Source: CAYTYZ01 sp964442385 | GTDB lineage: Bacteria > Patescibacteriota > Microgenomatia > UBA12405 | DNA: 54,709 bases | Direction of reading: 5' to 3' | NCBI GenBank assembly: GCA_964442385.1 | Contig: CAYTYZ010000007.1 | Location: 1 to 54,709 of the forward strand | Part shown: one piece after another, positions 16,510 through 24,626 of the stretch | Position numbering within the stretch: position 1 is the stretch's first letter | Layout of the letters: each line of letters begins with the position of its first letter | Translations under genes and position numbers: made by a program | Notes under the pieces: generated by a model | Told to the model about the DNA's origin: nothing | What the model saw: only the letters and a program-made list of their open reading frames with translations | Databases searched by the model: none

Positions 16510-17535
16510 TTATGTGTAAGATTGAGCCACGGACTGCAAGTCCCCAATTGATTTGACGTAGATTAGTTTATTGCGAAGCTCTTTGGCATTAGGTAAGCTG
16601 TTAGTGTAGGATAAATAGATTTTTCGCAGAGGATCCAGACGACGATCTGGAAAAACTTTAATAAAGTTTTGAGTTTGCAAAAGCATGGCTTGAAATCGTT
16701 CCTGTAGACTTCCCACTCTGGAATCAAAACACCAGGGATTATTTACTGCCGAGCGTCCGATTAAAACCCCATCGACTCCATATTTCGGACCATACTCTAG
16801 TGCTTGCTCGCGTGTGTGCACATCACCGCTACCCCAAACCTCAGTACCAGTGCCCAAAGATAATTTTTTAGCCAGGGCAATTAGCTCCCAGTTGGCTAAG
16901 CCAGAATACATTTGCCGAAGGGTTCGCCCATGAATTGTAATAAAATCCAAGTTGTGAGTAAGTAGATGTTCTACCCAAACCTCTAGGGTTGGATCTTGGA
17001 TACCAACTCTAGTTTTTACTGACAAGGGTATGTTGGTACGATGATCACTTGCTGGGTCGAATTCAGAAAAACTTAAGTTTCTGGCAATTGCCTCTTGGGT
17101 TTTGTTATTAAAAGCAACTTCTAGGGCATTTTTTGTACCTTGTAAATAGTCCTTGATACCAGCCTGGGCAGCTTTGATAAGTAAACTGGCAAGTTGGGGC
17201 TTGGCAATAAGTCCGGCTCCACTACCATGCTCTACTACGGTTTTTGCTGGACACCCCATATTTATATCAATTCGATCAAAACCCAAGTGAGAAAGAATAA
17301 TGGCGGCCTGGTAAAAAGCATCTGGATCTTTGCCAAAAATCTGTCCAACAATAGGCCGTTCTAACTTACTATAAAGTAGTTCATCAAAAAGTTTTACTCC
17401 TCCCCTGGTAATTCCTTCGGCTGAAACAAACTCAGTAAAAACAACATCTGGTTTGCATAATTGTACTTGAGTAAGCCTAAAGGGTTGGTTAGTAACACCA
17501 TCCATGGGAGCCAACCCAACAGTAAATTTACCCAT
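16510..17535 (-). CDS. tRNA-dihydrouridine synthase
   Basis: 341 aa TIM-barrel flavoprotein. The N-terminal APMDGVTNQPFR, the NMGCPAKTV segment with the catalytic Cys, TIHGRTLRQMYSG and the C-terminal IGRSAVNNPW are the Dus signature motifs. It reduces specific uridines in the D-loop of tRNA using FMN and NADPH. Which of the DusA/B/C specificities applies cannot be told. An insertion of roughly 45 residues around 125-170 interrupts the barrel relative to short members. It follows the RRM gene on the same strand. Confidence 0.92.
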   Translation of the reverse strand: MGKFTVGLAPMDGVTNQPFRLTQVQLCKPDVVFTEFVSAEGITRGGVKLFDELLYSKLERPIVGQIFGKDPDAFYQAAIILSHLGFDRIDINMGCPAKTVVEHGSGAGLIAKPQLASLLIKAAQAGIKDYLQGTKNALEVAFNNKTQEAIARNLSFSEFDPASDHRTNIPLSVKTRVGIQDPTLEVWVEHLLTHNLDFITIHGRTLRQMYSGLANWELIALAKKLSLGTGTEVWGSGDVHTREQALEYGPKYGVDGVLIGRSAVNNPWCFDSRVGSLQERFQAMLLQTQNFIKVFPDRRLDPLRKIYLSYTNSLPNAKELRNKLIYVKSIGDLQSVAQSYT

Positions 17536-17549
17536 AAAATCTGTAATAA

Positions 17550-17993
17550 TTACTTGCTAAACTTATTTCTAGAGCCGTAACCGTTTTTCTTAAAACCAGC
17601 TGTCTTTTTGGCACTAAAACTTCTTTTTGGACCATGCAGCCTACCCTGTTTACGTTCTAGCCTTCGATCAAAAGCGGCAAATCGCTCGCCTCGACGAGAC
17701 TGGGCTTCCTGAAAGTTTTTTTGACCCTCTTCGGTTTCTAGTGGATCTGTTTTGGCAAAATCAACAATAATGTGTCGATCAAATATTTTATACCCATGAA
17801 AACGTTCCCTGGCCCTGATTGCATCTTCTTCATTTTCAAACTCAACAAACCCTTGGCCTTTGCTTCGTCTGTGATCATCCAGCATCAAAGTTACATCAAT
17901 TACCTTGCCCTCTTGAACAAAAAGGCGAAGTAGTTCTCCTTCGGTGGTTATAAAAGGTACACTTCCGACATAAAGACGCTTATTTGATGGCAT
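17550..17993 (-). CDS. RRM-domain RNA-binding protein
   Basis: About 147 aa from ATG 17993. One RNA recognition motif spans about 4-80 with RNP2 RLYVGSVPF and RNP1 KGQGFVEFE. The tail is basic and rich in Arg, Lys and Gly, fitting non-specific RNA contacts. The start overlaps the end of the lipoprotein gene by 14 bases. Such bacterial RRM proteins resemble cyanobacterial cold-inducible Rbp proteins; the targets are unknown. A second, shorter RRM gene is at 32763-33023. Confidence 0.88.
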   Translation of the reverse strand: MPSNKRLYVGSVPFITTEGELLRLFVQEGKVIDVTLMLDDHRRSKGQGFVEFENEEDAIRARERFHGYKIFDRHIIVDFAKTDPLETEEGQKNFQEAQSRRGERFAAFDRRLERKQGRLHGPKRSFSAKKTAGFKKNGYGSRNKFSK

Positions 17994-18603
17994 AGAATTG
18001 TATTTTACCATCTTTGTCCGTAAAACGTATGGCAAGATCGGGCGTTTGTGATTTGTCTATTTCAAAAACTAGAGCAGTATCGACCACCTTGTTGTTGTCC
18101 AAAGTAAGCTTGTAAAGTTCAAAAAGCTTTTTTGATTGGGCATTGGCATCACTAAACTCAGTAGCTTCAACGTCAGATGTATTGTTGGCGCGATTTATCA
18201 TGACAAACTGGGGAGCCGGTGTATCACCTATTTCGTTGATTACACTGGGTTTGCCTTTGTTTTTATCACTACCCTTGTAACTAAACTCGAGTAAGACTAA
18301 TTTTTTACCTTCAGATGGATTTAATTCACCAGCTTTGCTAATTTCAGTCATCCTTTTGGCTTTGTATTCGACAATCCCTGTGTTGCCAACAGTAGATTTA
18401 TAGACTACAGTAGCCGATTGATTGAATTTAAAATCTTTGGCTATACTTATGGCTTCTTTAGCGGCTGTATCAACTAGAGTTGGAAAAGCAGCTTTACTAT
18501 CAGTGTCGTCGGAAAACTTTACCACTTTTTTACCAGGCTTGGTGCAGGCGCTTAAAACTAAAACAGTAAAGAGTAAAACTGGGATTATTTTTTGAAGTTT
18601 CAT
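17980..18603 (-). CDS. lipoprotein of unknown function
   Basis: 207 aa with a lipoprotein signal: KLQKIIPVLLFTVLVLSAC, lipobox LSAC with the lipidated Cys at 20. The mature part is beta-rich with no recognised domain. It is probably anchored on the outer face of the membrane. The -10 (minus strand, 18609-18614) is 5 bases before the ATG and overlaps the -10 of the divergent hydrolase gene. The RRM gene overlaps its 3' end, an odd pairing of an exported and a cytosolic protein. Confidence 0.8.
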   Translation of the reverse strand: MKLQKIIPVLLFTVLVLSACTKPGKKVVKFSDDTDSKAAFPTLVDTAAKEAISIAKDFKFNQSATVVYKSTVGNTGIVEYKAKRMTEISKAGELNPSEGKKLVLLEFSYKGSDKNKGKPSVINEIGDTPAPQFVMINRANNTSDVEATEFSDANAQSKKLFELYKLTLDNNKVVDTALVFEIDKSQTPDLAIRFTDKDGKIQFYAIK

Positions 18604-18618
18604 AGTATAGTATAAAGC
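18604..18618. promoter_or_regulatory. overlapping divergent -10 boxes, leaderless type
   Basis: Only 15 bases separate the two start codons. Plus TATAGT (18606-18611) is 7 bases before ATG 18619, and minus TATACT (18609-18614) is 5 bases before ATG 18603. The two boxes share bases, so polymerase can occupy only one at a time. Confidence 0.55.
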
Positions 18619-19221
18619 ATGCTAGAGTTTTTTTGTTTAATATTGGGTGAGCTATCAACTAATTGCTACATAGTTTGGGACCAGGACACTAAAAAATCTT
18701 TGATAATAGATCCAGCTGATGATGCTGTGGCTATTTCAGAGGAAATAAGGATTCGAAATTTGACTGTAAAAGGTATTGTGGCTACTCATGGGCATTATGA
18801 TCATTTGCTTGCTGCTTATGACCTCCAAACCATGTACCAAGCCCCGTTTTATGCCAGCAAAGATGATGAATTTTTGTTAAATCGAATCAACCATACAGCT
18901 AGATTTTATTCCAAACGAAATATGGATATTTCTGAAAAACTAAAGATTCAGGTGGATCTGTCTGAAGTTGCCGAACTAAAATTAGGCAACACTAGACTTA
19001 GTATACTGAAAACTCCTGGGCATACCCCTGGCTCGATTTGTATTTATTGTCCTGATTCAAAGTTATTATTTACTGGAGACACGATATTTAAAGATTCAGT
19101 CGGATCTATACAGCATAAATATAGCGATAGAAAATTGTTGATTAAAAGTGTGGCTATGGTTCAAGATCTGCCTATTGGAACGCTAGTTTTGTCTGGACAT
19201 GGTGAGGAATTCATTTTGTAA
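18619..19221 (+). CDS. metallo-beta-lactamase fold hydrolase, glyoxalase II-like
   Basis: 200 aa. Metal ligands are visible in order: THGHYDH (about 55-61), GHTPGS (about 134-139), TGDTIF with the bridging Asp, and the last His in SGHGEE. This is the YcbL/GloB-like subgroup that cleaves thioesters such as S-lactoylglutathione-like substrates; the length is too short for a C-terminal substrate domain. It stands alone on the plus strand and shares a promoter region with the divergent lipoprotein gene. Confidence 0.9.
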   Translation: MLEFFCLILGELSTNCYIVWDQDTKKSLIIDPADDAVAISEEIRIRNLTVKGIVATHGHYDHLLAAYDLQTMYQAPFYASKDDEFLLNRINHTARFYSKRNMDISEKLKIQVDLSEVAELKLGNTRLSILKTPGHTPGSICIYCPDSKLLFTGDTIFKDSVGSIQHKYSDRKLLIKSVAMVQDLPIGTLVLSGHGEEFIL

Positions 19222-19243
19222 ATTGTGGATTTTAGATGTGGAA

Positions 19244-20155
19244 CTATATATATTCCTGAAATTTTCGGTCATCATCGGGCATTGTATCAAGTCTTTTCCT
19301 GGGGTAAGTTTCAAGATACAACACTTGGCACATTCTACCTTTAGTTTTGGATGGATTGTGCAACAGGATGTTTAAATCATCTAACCTTTGGGTTGGTTGA
19401 AAACCAGACTTAATCCAACCCTCAACTATTCCTTTTACCAGCTGGCTATTATAAATTGGTCTCATTGCATATCTGCCCCTGCTTGTCAGTTGTTCACCAC
19501 TAGAAAGTGAAAGGCTTGTTCTGTAATCCATATTTTCGTCAATTGTTCGCCTGGTTTTTACTTGAATAGCGCAATAATGTGCAAATCTTGCAGTGATACT
19601 TCTGGAATGAAGAGTTGTGACATGGGCATAAGTATCTATGCCTTCCCTATCTAATCGATAGTCTGTTAAATTAAAAATATAAACCCCAGGATAGGTAAAT
19701 TCCAAATAATGCTTTCCGCAAAAAATACCTGCCATTCCCTGCATCCAACTTTCAAGCCGTTTGAAATCTCTGGGTTTATAGACGGCAAAGGCCTCCGCGG
19801 CTAACTGGGATAAATCTTCTTTAAACTGCTTATAGGAGTTAGGGAAGGGCGATTTTCCATATCGAATGTTATGAATATAAAGTTCCATCAAACGACTTTG
19901 GGCGGTTGAGATAGCTGGTATCATGGTAGGGGGCAAGCCAGCTGAGTCCTTTGCATGGGAATCAAAAAATATACTACCTTTAACTCCACAGGCTAAAACG
20001 GCATTACGAAAAAGTTTTAAAGTTGTATGTTCAATTCCATATTTTCCAATATTAGCCGCGTTTCTGTGGAATGGTTCGATAACGCTAACTACATAGGGTT
20101 TTAAATCGTCTGAAATAAATTTATTTATAGTATCAATAGTTTCTGTTTCTTGCAT
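19244..20155 (-). CDS. hypothetical 303-aa protein
   Basis: 303 aa, no signal peptide or membrane segment, evenly mixed helix and strand content. Minus TATAAT (20164-20169) lies 8 bases before the ATG, supporting expression. I recognise no family. His, Cys and Asp residues are scattered without a clear metal or nuclease motif. It lies between the hydrolase gene and tRNA-Gln and is not in an evident operon. Confidence 0.7.
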   Translation of the reverse strand: MQETETIDTINKFISDDLKPYVVSVIEPFHRNAANIGKYGIEHTTLKLFRNAVLACGVKGSIFFDSHAKDSAGLPPTMIPAISTAQSRLMELYIHNIRYGKSPFPNSYKQFKEDLSQLAAEAFAVYKPRDFKRLESWMQGMAGIFCGKHYLEFTYPGVYIFNLTDYRLDREGIDTYAHVTTLHSRSITARFAHYCAIQVKTRRTIDENMDYRTSLSLSSGEQLTSRGRYAMRPIYNSQLVKGIVEGWIKSGFQPTQRLDDLNILLHNPSKTKGRMCQVLYLETYPRKRLDTMPDDDRKFQEYI

Positions 20156-20242
20156 TTTGCAATATTATAACAAAACGAAAATTCAGCTATAGTAGACTGC
20201 GAATGGACCGTAGAGACTTATTAAGTTAAAATAGGCCTACAA

Positions 20243-20313
20243 TACCCCGTCGTCTAATGGTAGGACTACTGGCTCTGAACCAGTAAATTGAGGTTCGAAT
20301 CCTTGCGGGGTAA
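20243..20313 (+). tRNA. tRNA-Gln (anticodon CTG)
   Basis: A 71-base cloverleaf: acceptor stem TACCCCG / CGGGGTA, D arm with GGTAGGAC, anticodon stem ACTGG / CCAGT around the loop CTCTGAA (anticodon CTG, reads CAG), and a T arm with GGTTCGAATCC. The CCA end is not encoded and must be added by the nucleotidyltransferase at 52721-54055. No GlnRS gene is present in the window, so charging by misacylation through GltX and an amidotransferase is possible. Confidence 0.95.
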
Positions 20314-20319
20314 CCTATT

Positions 20320-20868
20320 TTATTTTAAGTAATCTTTGGCCAAAGTCATACCCACCAAAGTCATTGAAGTTGGAACCTGAGAATTAATCAGAAGTTGATA
20401 GGCGTCCTCATATGGCAAGACTTTTATTTCTAGTTCTTCGTGTTCGTCCCTGGGTAATTTGCTTACTTGTAAGTCCCTTGCTAAAACAACATAGTTTATG
20501 CAGGCAATATGGGCTCCTGGTGTAAATGTGGCGATGATTTTTGTCTTTCTGGCTTTTAGTCCTAATTCTTCTTGTAATTCGCGGTTGGCGTTGGCTAAAA
20601 CCTGTTTTGTGGTTGGATTATTTTCTTCTATACCACCTGCTGGTAACTCCCAAATACGAGCATTCCTGGCTGGTCTCCACTGACCGACACAATAAATTTC
20701 GTTTTTTGCTGTGATAGGAACAATTGTTACAATGTCGCGTGTTTTTACATATTGCCAACAAACCTGCTCGCCTTCAGGTGTAGCGATGGTGGCATCAATC
20801 AGGATATGTTTCTTGTTTTTAGATGAAGAAACTTGCTCTAGTTTGACCACTTTAAATTCTTTAGACAT
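20320..20868 (-). CDS. Nudix hydrolase, ADP-ribose pyrophosphatase-like
   Basis: About 182 aa from ATG 20868; minus TATAAT (20876-20881) lies 7 bases upstream, so a longer frame to 20904 is not transcribed. The Nudix box is GGIEENNPTTKQ...RELQEELG, slightly longer than the canonical 23 residues between its first Gly and the REL, and preceded by WELPAG. These enzymes cleave nucleoside diphosphate sugars such as ADP-ribose. A decayed copy of its 3' part is found at 21463-21530. Confidence 0.88.
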   Translation of the reverse strand: MSKEFKVVKLEQVSSSKNKKHILIDATIATPEGEQVCWQYVKTRDIVTIVPITAKNEIYCVGQWRPARNARIWELPAGGIEENNPTTKQVLANANRELQEELGLKARKTKIIATFTPGAHIACINYVVLARDLQVSKLPRDEHEELEIKVLPYEDAYQLLINSQVPTSMTLVGMTLAKDYLK

Positions 20869-20994
20869 GAGGCATATTATACATAAAAACTTTCCTGTTT
20901 CCAAAGGATTGACAGGAGATTATGGTTCACTCTAGTTTTTTAGAAACTTGGTATGTCTTGTGACCTCTTCAATCTTCAATCAGACACATTCTCT

Positions 20995-21447
20995 CTACCA
21001 GGTAACAATTAAATCTCCATATTCGGAATCAAAATGACCAAGGTTGTTTGTATCAGTATCATGAATGCCTACACCTAAGGATACGCGTTTTGGGTTAGTT
21101 CCTTTTATGTACAATTCTGTAACATAAGGAACTGGAATGGGACTGGGAATACCTATTTAGACTACTTTTCTCATGGAACCCTAAGGACTAACTTCTTGTT
21201 ATAAAATACTGATCCTTTTGGGTAAATCTTTGATAGCCTTTTCATAAACCGTGATTAATTGAACTGCAGTGAGTTCGGATAGGGTAAATCTACCCGGAGT
21301 ATAGTCAATTAAATGATTTTTATTGGGCTCTGTATATGTTTACACTGTAATTTGTCACCCTACTGATTTCGACTCTCCTCGGCATGTCCACATTTTTCCA
21401 ACCTCAGTTAAAGCTGCTAGCACGTCTGGATGGACTATATCCTGCAT
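20995..21447 (-). pseudogene. decayed gene with several in-frame stops
   Basis: From ATG 21447 one minus-strand frame remains protein-like to the stop at 20995-20997 but is cut by five stops: TGA, TAA, TAA, TAG and TAA. Readable parts include MQDIVHPDVLAALTEVGKMW, a middle section with GRFTLSELTAVQLITVYEKA and a C-terminal section with HDTDTNNLGHFDSEYG. The stops arise without frame shifts. I do not recognise the ancestor. The surrounding 20930-21570 holds no intact gene. Confidence 0.6.
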
Positions 21448-21462
21448 TGTTATAAAGACAAT

Positions 21463-21530
21463 AGTTGATAGGTGTCCTCATATGCCAAGACTTTTATTTC
21501 TGGTTCTACTTGACTGTTTTTGGGGTAATT
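21463..21530 (-). pseudogene. fragment duplicated from the Nudix gene
   Basis: This stretch closely matches 20393-20460, near the 3' end of the intact Nudix gene. The frame reads EIKVLAYEDTYQLL against EIKVLPYEDAYQLL in the gene and then hits a stop. It is a partial, diverged copy left by a tandem duplication about 1 kb apart. Confidence 0.7.
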
Positions 21531-21574
21531 AGTTTTTTTCAAAACCCTCCTCCAACCAACCAGAATGGTTCAGT

Positions 21575-22687
21575 TTATTTTTTTACAGTTAGTGAGTAAT
21601 CATTCAAAAACTGAAGCAGGGAATCGTATAAAAGAATTGCTGAGTCAATATCAAGATGTTCTTTGTCACCATGGATTTCTCCTCCAGCTGGTTTAGTCAT
21701 GATAAATGGTATTCCGTATTTATTGAAATGACGAGCGTCATGAGAGCCGTAACCTCCTTCATTTAAAATTTCTCTACCAAGCTTTTTTGACAATGTTTTT
21801 ATAAAAAGTTTTAAGGCGGGATGTGCCAAGTCAGTATAGGGAGCTATACCAGTTGCGATAGATTCAATGGTTAATCTAGTATCTATTTTTTGGGCAAATG
21901 ATGTGACTTTTTGTAAAATAGAATCAGATGAATCGAATTCAGGAGGAAACCTGAAATCCAAATATAATTGTGCCTCGGAAGGCACTTGGTTGATTGAAAT
22001 ACCTCCTTCAAGTTTTCCAATATTCATTGTGGTATGCCAACCCGCGTTTCTATTTGCATTTTCATATTCATTTGCTAGCTTTTGCGCTAGTTTAATTATT
22101 GGTACCAGGGCGTTTTCTCCAAGCCATGGTCTGGAAGAATGAGCAGGTTTTCCTTGCATACTAATTTTTAGGTGACACACGCCCTTGGATTTATTGATAA
22201 TCACAAAATTGTCGCCCCCATCTGGCACAATTACTAATTTAGGTGTAACCTTGTATTCATCTGCCAGGTACCCGGCACCCTTGAATCCCCCTCTTTCTTC
22301 ATCACTGGTAACAATAAGCATGAATGAAAGATCGGATTTATTTTTAATCAATTCGTTAAGTAAGTTGTAACCTATAGGAATAGAAAACTTCATATCACTT
22401 ACACCTCTACCGTAGGCAATACCATCTACAACTTGCATTAAGAACTGGTGCTTTTGTGCGGCAACCACATCAACATGGACCAAGTAACAAACATCTGGAC
22501 TTTTAGTTGGCTTGTTACAAGCAAGAAGTATTGGCTCGTTATTGTTTGGAAGCAAGGTTATATGGGCTTTGGGATCTATTTGATTTTGAATAAATGTCAT
22601 GGCTTCTGAAAAGCCCTCTGAATTACCAGTCAGGGTTGGAAAAGCTACAAGCATGCCAAGATCGTGGATAAATTTTTTTTTATTCAT
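21575..22687 (-). CDS. M20 family metallopeptidase
   Basis: 370 aa. The two-metal site is readable as LVHVDVV (first His-x-Asp), GRGVSDMK, TSDEERGG with the catalytic Glu pair, and a late GEIHGDKEHL. A dimerisation domain occupies the middle (about 175-285). The family includes ArgE/DapE deacylases and di- or tripeptidases; the closest function cannot be fixed. It is the last gene of the TrpD-like operon, overlapping the trpR gene by 8 bases, so it may release amino acids for scavenging. Confidence 0.9.
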   Translation of the reverse strand: MNKKKFIHDLGMLVAFPTLTGNSEGFSEAMTFIQNQIDPKAHITLLPNNNEPILLACNKPTKSPDVCYLVHVDVVAAQKHQFLMQVVDGIAYGRGVSDMKFSIPIGYNLLNELIKNKSDLSFMLIVTSDEERGGFKGAGYLADEYKVTPKLVIVPDGGDNFVIINKSKGVCHLKISMQGKPAHSSRPWLGENALVPIIKLAQKLANEYENANRNAGWHTTMNIGKLEGGISINQVPSEAQLYLDFRFPPEFDSSDSILQKVTSFAQKIDTRLTIESIATGIAPYTDLAHPALKLFIKTLSKKLGREILNEGGYGSHDARHFNKYGIPFIMTKPAGGEIHGDKEHLDIDSAILLYDSLLQFLNDYSLTVKK

Positions 22688-22946
22688 GAGTTAAATTAAA
22701 ATCTTTGAAATTGCCTTTTGCGATTTCCCGGGAACCCCTGGTAACAGTGGCTACTCCTACCTTTAGTTTCCGAGCGATTTCTCTTTGGGGCATGTTTTGC
22801 TTTAGCAGTTTGACTATTTGTAATCTTTTTGGAATCTCTTCTAGCTCTTTAAGAGTCAAAATCGCTTGGACGAACGACCTTAAATCCTTTTCAGTTTGGT
22901 ATGAATGTAGGGTCGAGATAAACTCATCAAGATAACTTCTGTTCAT
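22680..22946 (-). CDS. trpR: Trp repressor family regulator (TrpR)
   Basis: 88 aa, close in size to E. coli TrpR. The helix-turn-helix QREIARKLKVGVATVTRGS aligns with QRELKNELGAGIATITRGS of E. coli. It keeps the residues matching Arg69, Ala80, Thr81, Thr83 and Arg84, and the KRLQIV segment keeps the Arg that matches Arg54. Arg54 and Arg84 bind the tryptophan carboxylate in the E. coli protein. This favours a true tryptophan-responsive repressor over the YerC-type relatives. It lies in an operon that begins behind a trp-operator-like site (26286-26303), suggesting autoregulation. It overlaps the M20 gene and starts 2 bases after the nucleoside hydrolase stop. Confidence 0.88.
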   Translation of the reverse strand: MNRSYLDEFISTLHSYQTEKDLRSFVQAILTLKELEEIPKRLQIVKLLKQNMPQREIARKLKVGVATVTRGSREIAKGNFKDFNLTHE

Positions 22947-22948
22947 TT

Positions 22949-23875
22949 TTAATCTATTTTAAGATACTTTATTAAATCTTTAACAAAGGTATTCCTATCA
23001 ATACTGGTTACCACTTCAGTATTTGTAACCTTTTGTTTTGCTAAACGTTTTTCGGCTACTGTCATGCCAGAAGTATGTTCACCCTTTGTTTCAATTACAA
23101 TATCCATTTTTTCCAAAGTATACGCTTTTGGGTTTAATAGATAATAAGCTGCAAGTGCATCGTAGACCAGGGCACCTTTTACACCTTCTTCAATTTCAAT
23201 TCCCGCAATAAAATGACTCATCATGGAAGTAAGTGGTAAATATAGAGAGCTACCCTTTAATGATTCAAAAGTGTCGAGTCCTAATATCACGTTGTTGCAC
23301 GGATCGAGCGGAACTAATATTTTTTTTACACTTGCTTTAAAAACGATGTCTGCTGCTTCTGGGTCGACAAACAGATTAAATTCGGCAACACGATTTTTAT
23401 TTCCGGCTACATTGATTGCCCCTCCCATAATTACCAACTCCTTGATCAAAGAAACAACATGTGGGTATTTAAGAAAAAGTTGCGCAATATTTGTTAATGG
23501 TCCTAGCGTCAAAATAGTAATTTGATGCGGCTTCTTTTCTAGTAAATCTTTTATTCTCAACACTGCATCTTTAGTGAGAAGATAATTTGTTTCTGACATA
23601 TCTAATCCATCAAGGCCACTGTCTCCATGAACAACTGCCGTAATTAGTTCTCGTTTTAGGGGAACTGCTGCGCCCGAGTAAAGTGGTATTTTTGAATTCA
23701 ATAGGTCCAAAACTGCTTGGGCATTGCGCGTCACTTTTTCTATAGTTGAATTGCCTGGTACTGTGGTAATTGCCTCAATATCTAGTTTTCTAGACTTAAT
23801 TAGTAACATTAAAGCAAGGGCATCATCATGACCTGCATCGGTGTCTATAATAAGCGAAGGAATTAAATTATCCAT
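22949..23875 (-). CDS. inosine-uridine preferring nucleoside hydrolase
   Basis: About 308 aa from ATG 23875; that start overlaps the HAD gene end. The N-terminal LIIDTDAGHDDALALM is the calcium-binding and catalytic Asp cluster of the family, and GGAINVAGNKNRVAEFNL carries the family's Asn-rich motif. It hydrolyses the N-glycosidic bond of ribonucleosides to base plus ribose, a salvage step. Neighbours are a HAD phosphatase and a TrpD-like transferase, so ribose and base handling may be linked here. Confidence 0.92.
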   Translation of the reverse strand: MDNLIPSLIIDTDAGHDDALALMLLIKSRKLDIEAITTVPGNSTIEKVTRNAQAVLDLLNSKIPLYSGAAVPLKRELITAVVHGDSGLDGLDMSETNYLLTKDAVLRIKDLLEKKPHQITILTLGPLTNIAQLFLKYPHVVSLIKELVIMGGAINVAGNKNRVAEFNLFVDPEAADIVFKASVKKILVPLDPCNNVILGLDTFESLKGSSLYLPLTSMMSHFIAGIEIEEGVKGALVYDALAAYYLLNPKAYTLEKMDIVIETKGEHTSGMTVAEKRLAKQKVTNTEVVTSIDRNTFVKDLIKYLKID

Positions 23876-24626
23876 AAGTTTCTCGAGTTTTTGAATTAAT
23901 AATTTCTGTAACAATTTGGGAGGTTTGCTTGGCTATAATTCCAGTAAAACCATCTATGTCCGAATCAGATAGCAAGCATCCAAGCATTCCTGATTCTAAG
24001 GCAGGCATTACATCTTGGTCTAGCGAGTCCCCTATCGCTATAATCCTGCCAGGATCGGTATTTAAATCATTGGCAATTTTTGAAAATATTTTAAGATGTT
24101 TAATTTTTTTCGGCGGCCCAGCTAGTCTTGTGTAGGCAATGAAGTGATCAAAATCCTCATGCGGTTCATAGCCTGATTCCTTCAGTATTTTTAAAGATAA
24201 CTGATCTGGACTGCTGGTTAAGGCCACTATTTTTATTCCTAAAGATCTAAGTCTGGCAATAAGTTTCTTCAGATGGCCTTGTTCCATAAAAGCACCTTCT
24301 GGATTTATTTGGACCAGTAAATCATATAGGGTTTCCCAATTGGGATCTTTACGTTCTAGGTTGGGAAAATGATTATGTGCATTTCCCATAAAGAGTGCTT
24401 GTTCGCCACCACCATATTGTTTTCTATAAAAATGGGCGATTTCTTTTGCCTGTATCGGGGAGGTTAGATAGTATTGCTCTACTGCTCGCTCAACCATTTG
24501 CCCGAATTGGGCGAAAAAATTGGTATCTTTGGCAAAAGTGAGAGTATCGTCGATATCAAAAATTACCGCCTTAATTCGACTCAAGGCAACTTTTGTTTCA
24601 GTCGACAAATTTAAAAGTTGACTCAT
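23868..24626 (-). CDS. HAD superfamily phosphatase
   Basis: 252 aa. Motif I is FDIDDTLT (about 21-28), motif II ALTSSPD, the motif III Lys is in GPPKKIKHL, and motif IV IAIGDSLDQDV. A helical cap sits between motifs I and II, as in phosphoglycolate or pyrimidine nucleotidase-type members. The substrate is unknown. Its start overlaps the TrpD-like gene by ATGA and its end overlaps the nucleoside hydrolase gene by 8 bases, so the three are coupled. Confidence 0.88.
   Translation of the reverse strand: MSQLLNLSTETKVALSRIKAVIFDIDDTLTFAKDTNFFAQFGQMVERAVEQYYLTSPIQAKEIAHFYRKQYGGGEQALFMGNAHNHFPNLERKDPNWETLYDLLVQINPEGAFMEQGHLKKLIARLRSLGIKIVALTSSPDQLSLKILKESGYEPHEDFDHFIAYTRLAGPPKKIKHLKIFSKIANDLNTDPGRIIAIGDSLDQDVMPALESGMLGCLLSDSDIDGFTGIIAKQTSQIVTEIINSKTRETYG

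Noticed and set aside
20995..21447. TGA or other stop recoding as an explanation for the broken frame
   Set aside because: All three stop codons occur in it, and intact genes nearby end with TGA as a normal stop.
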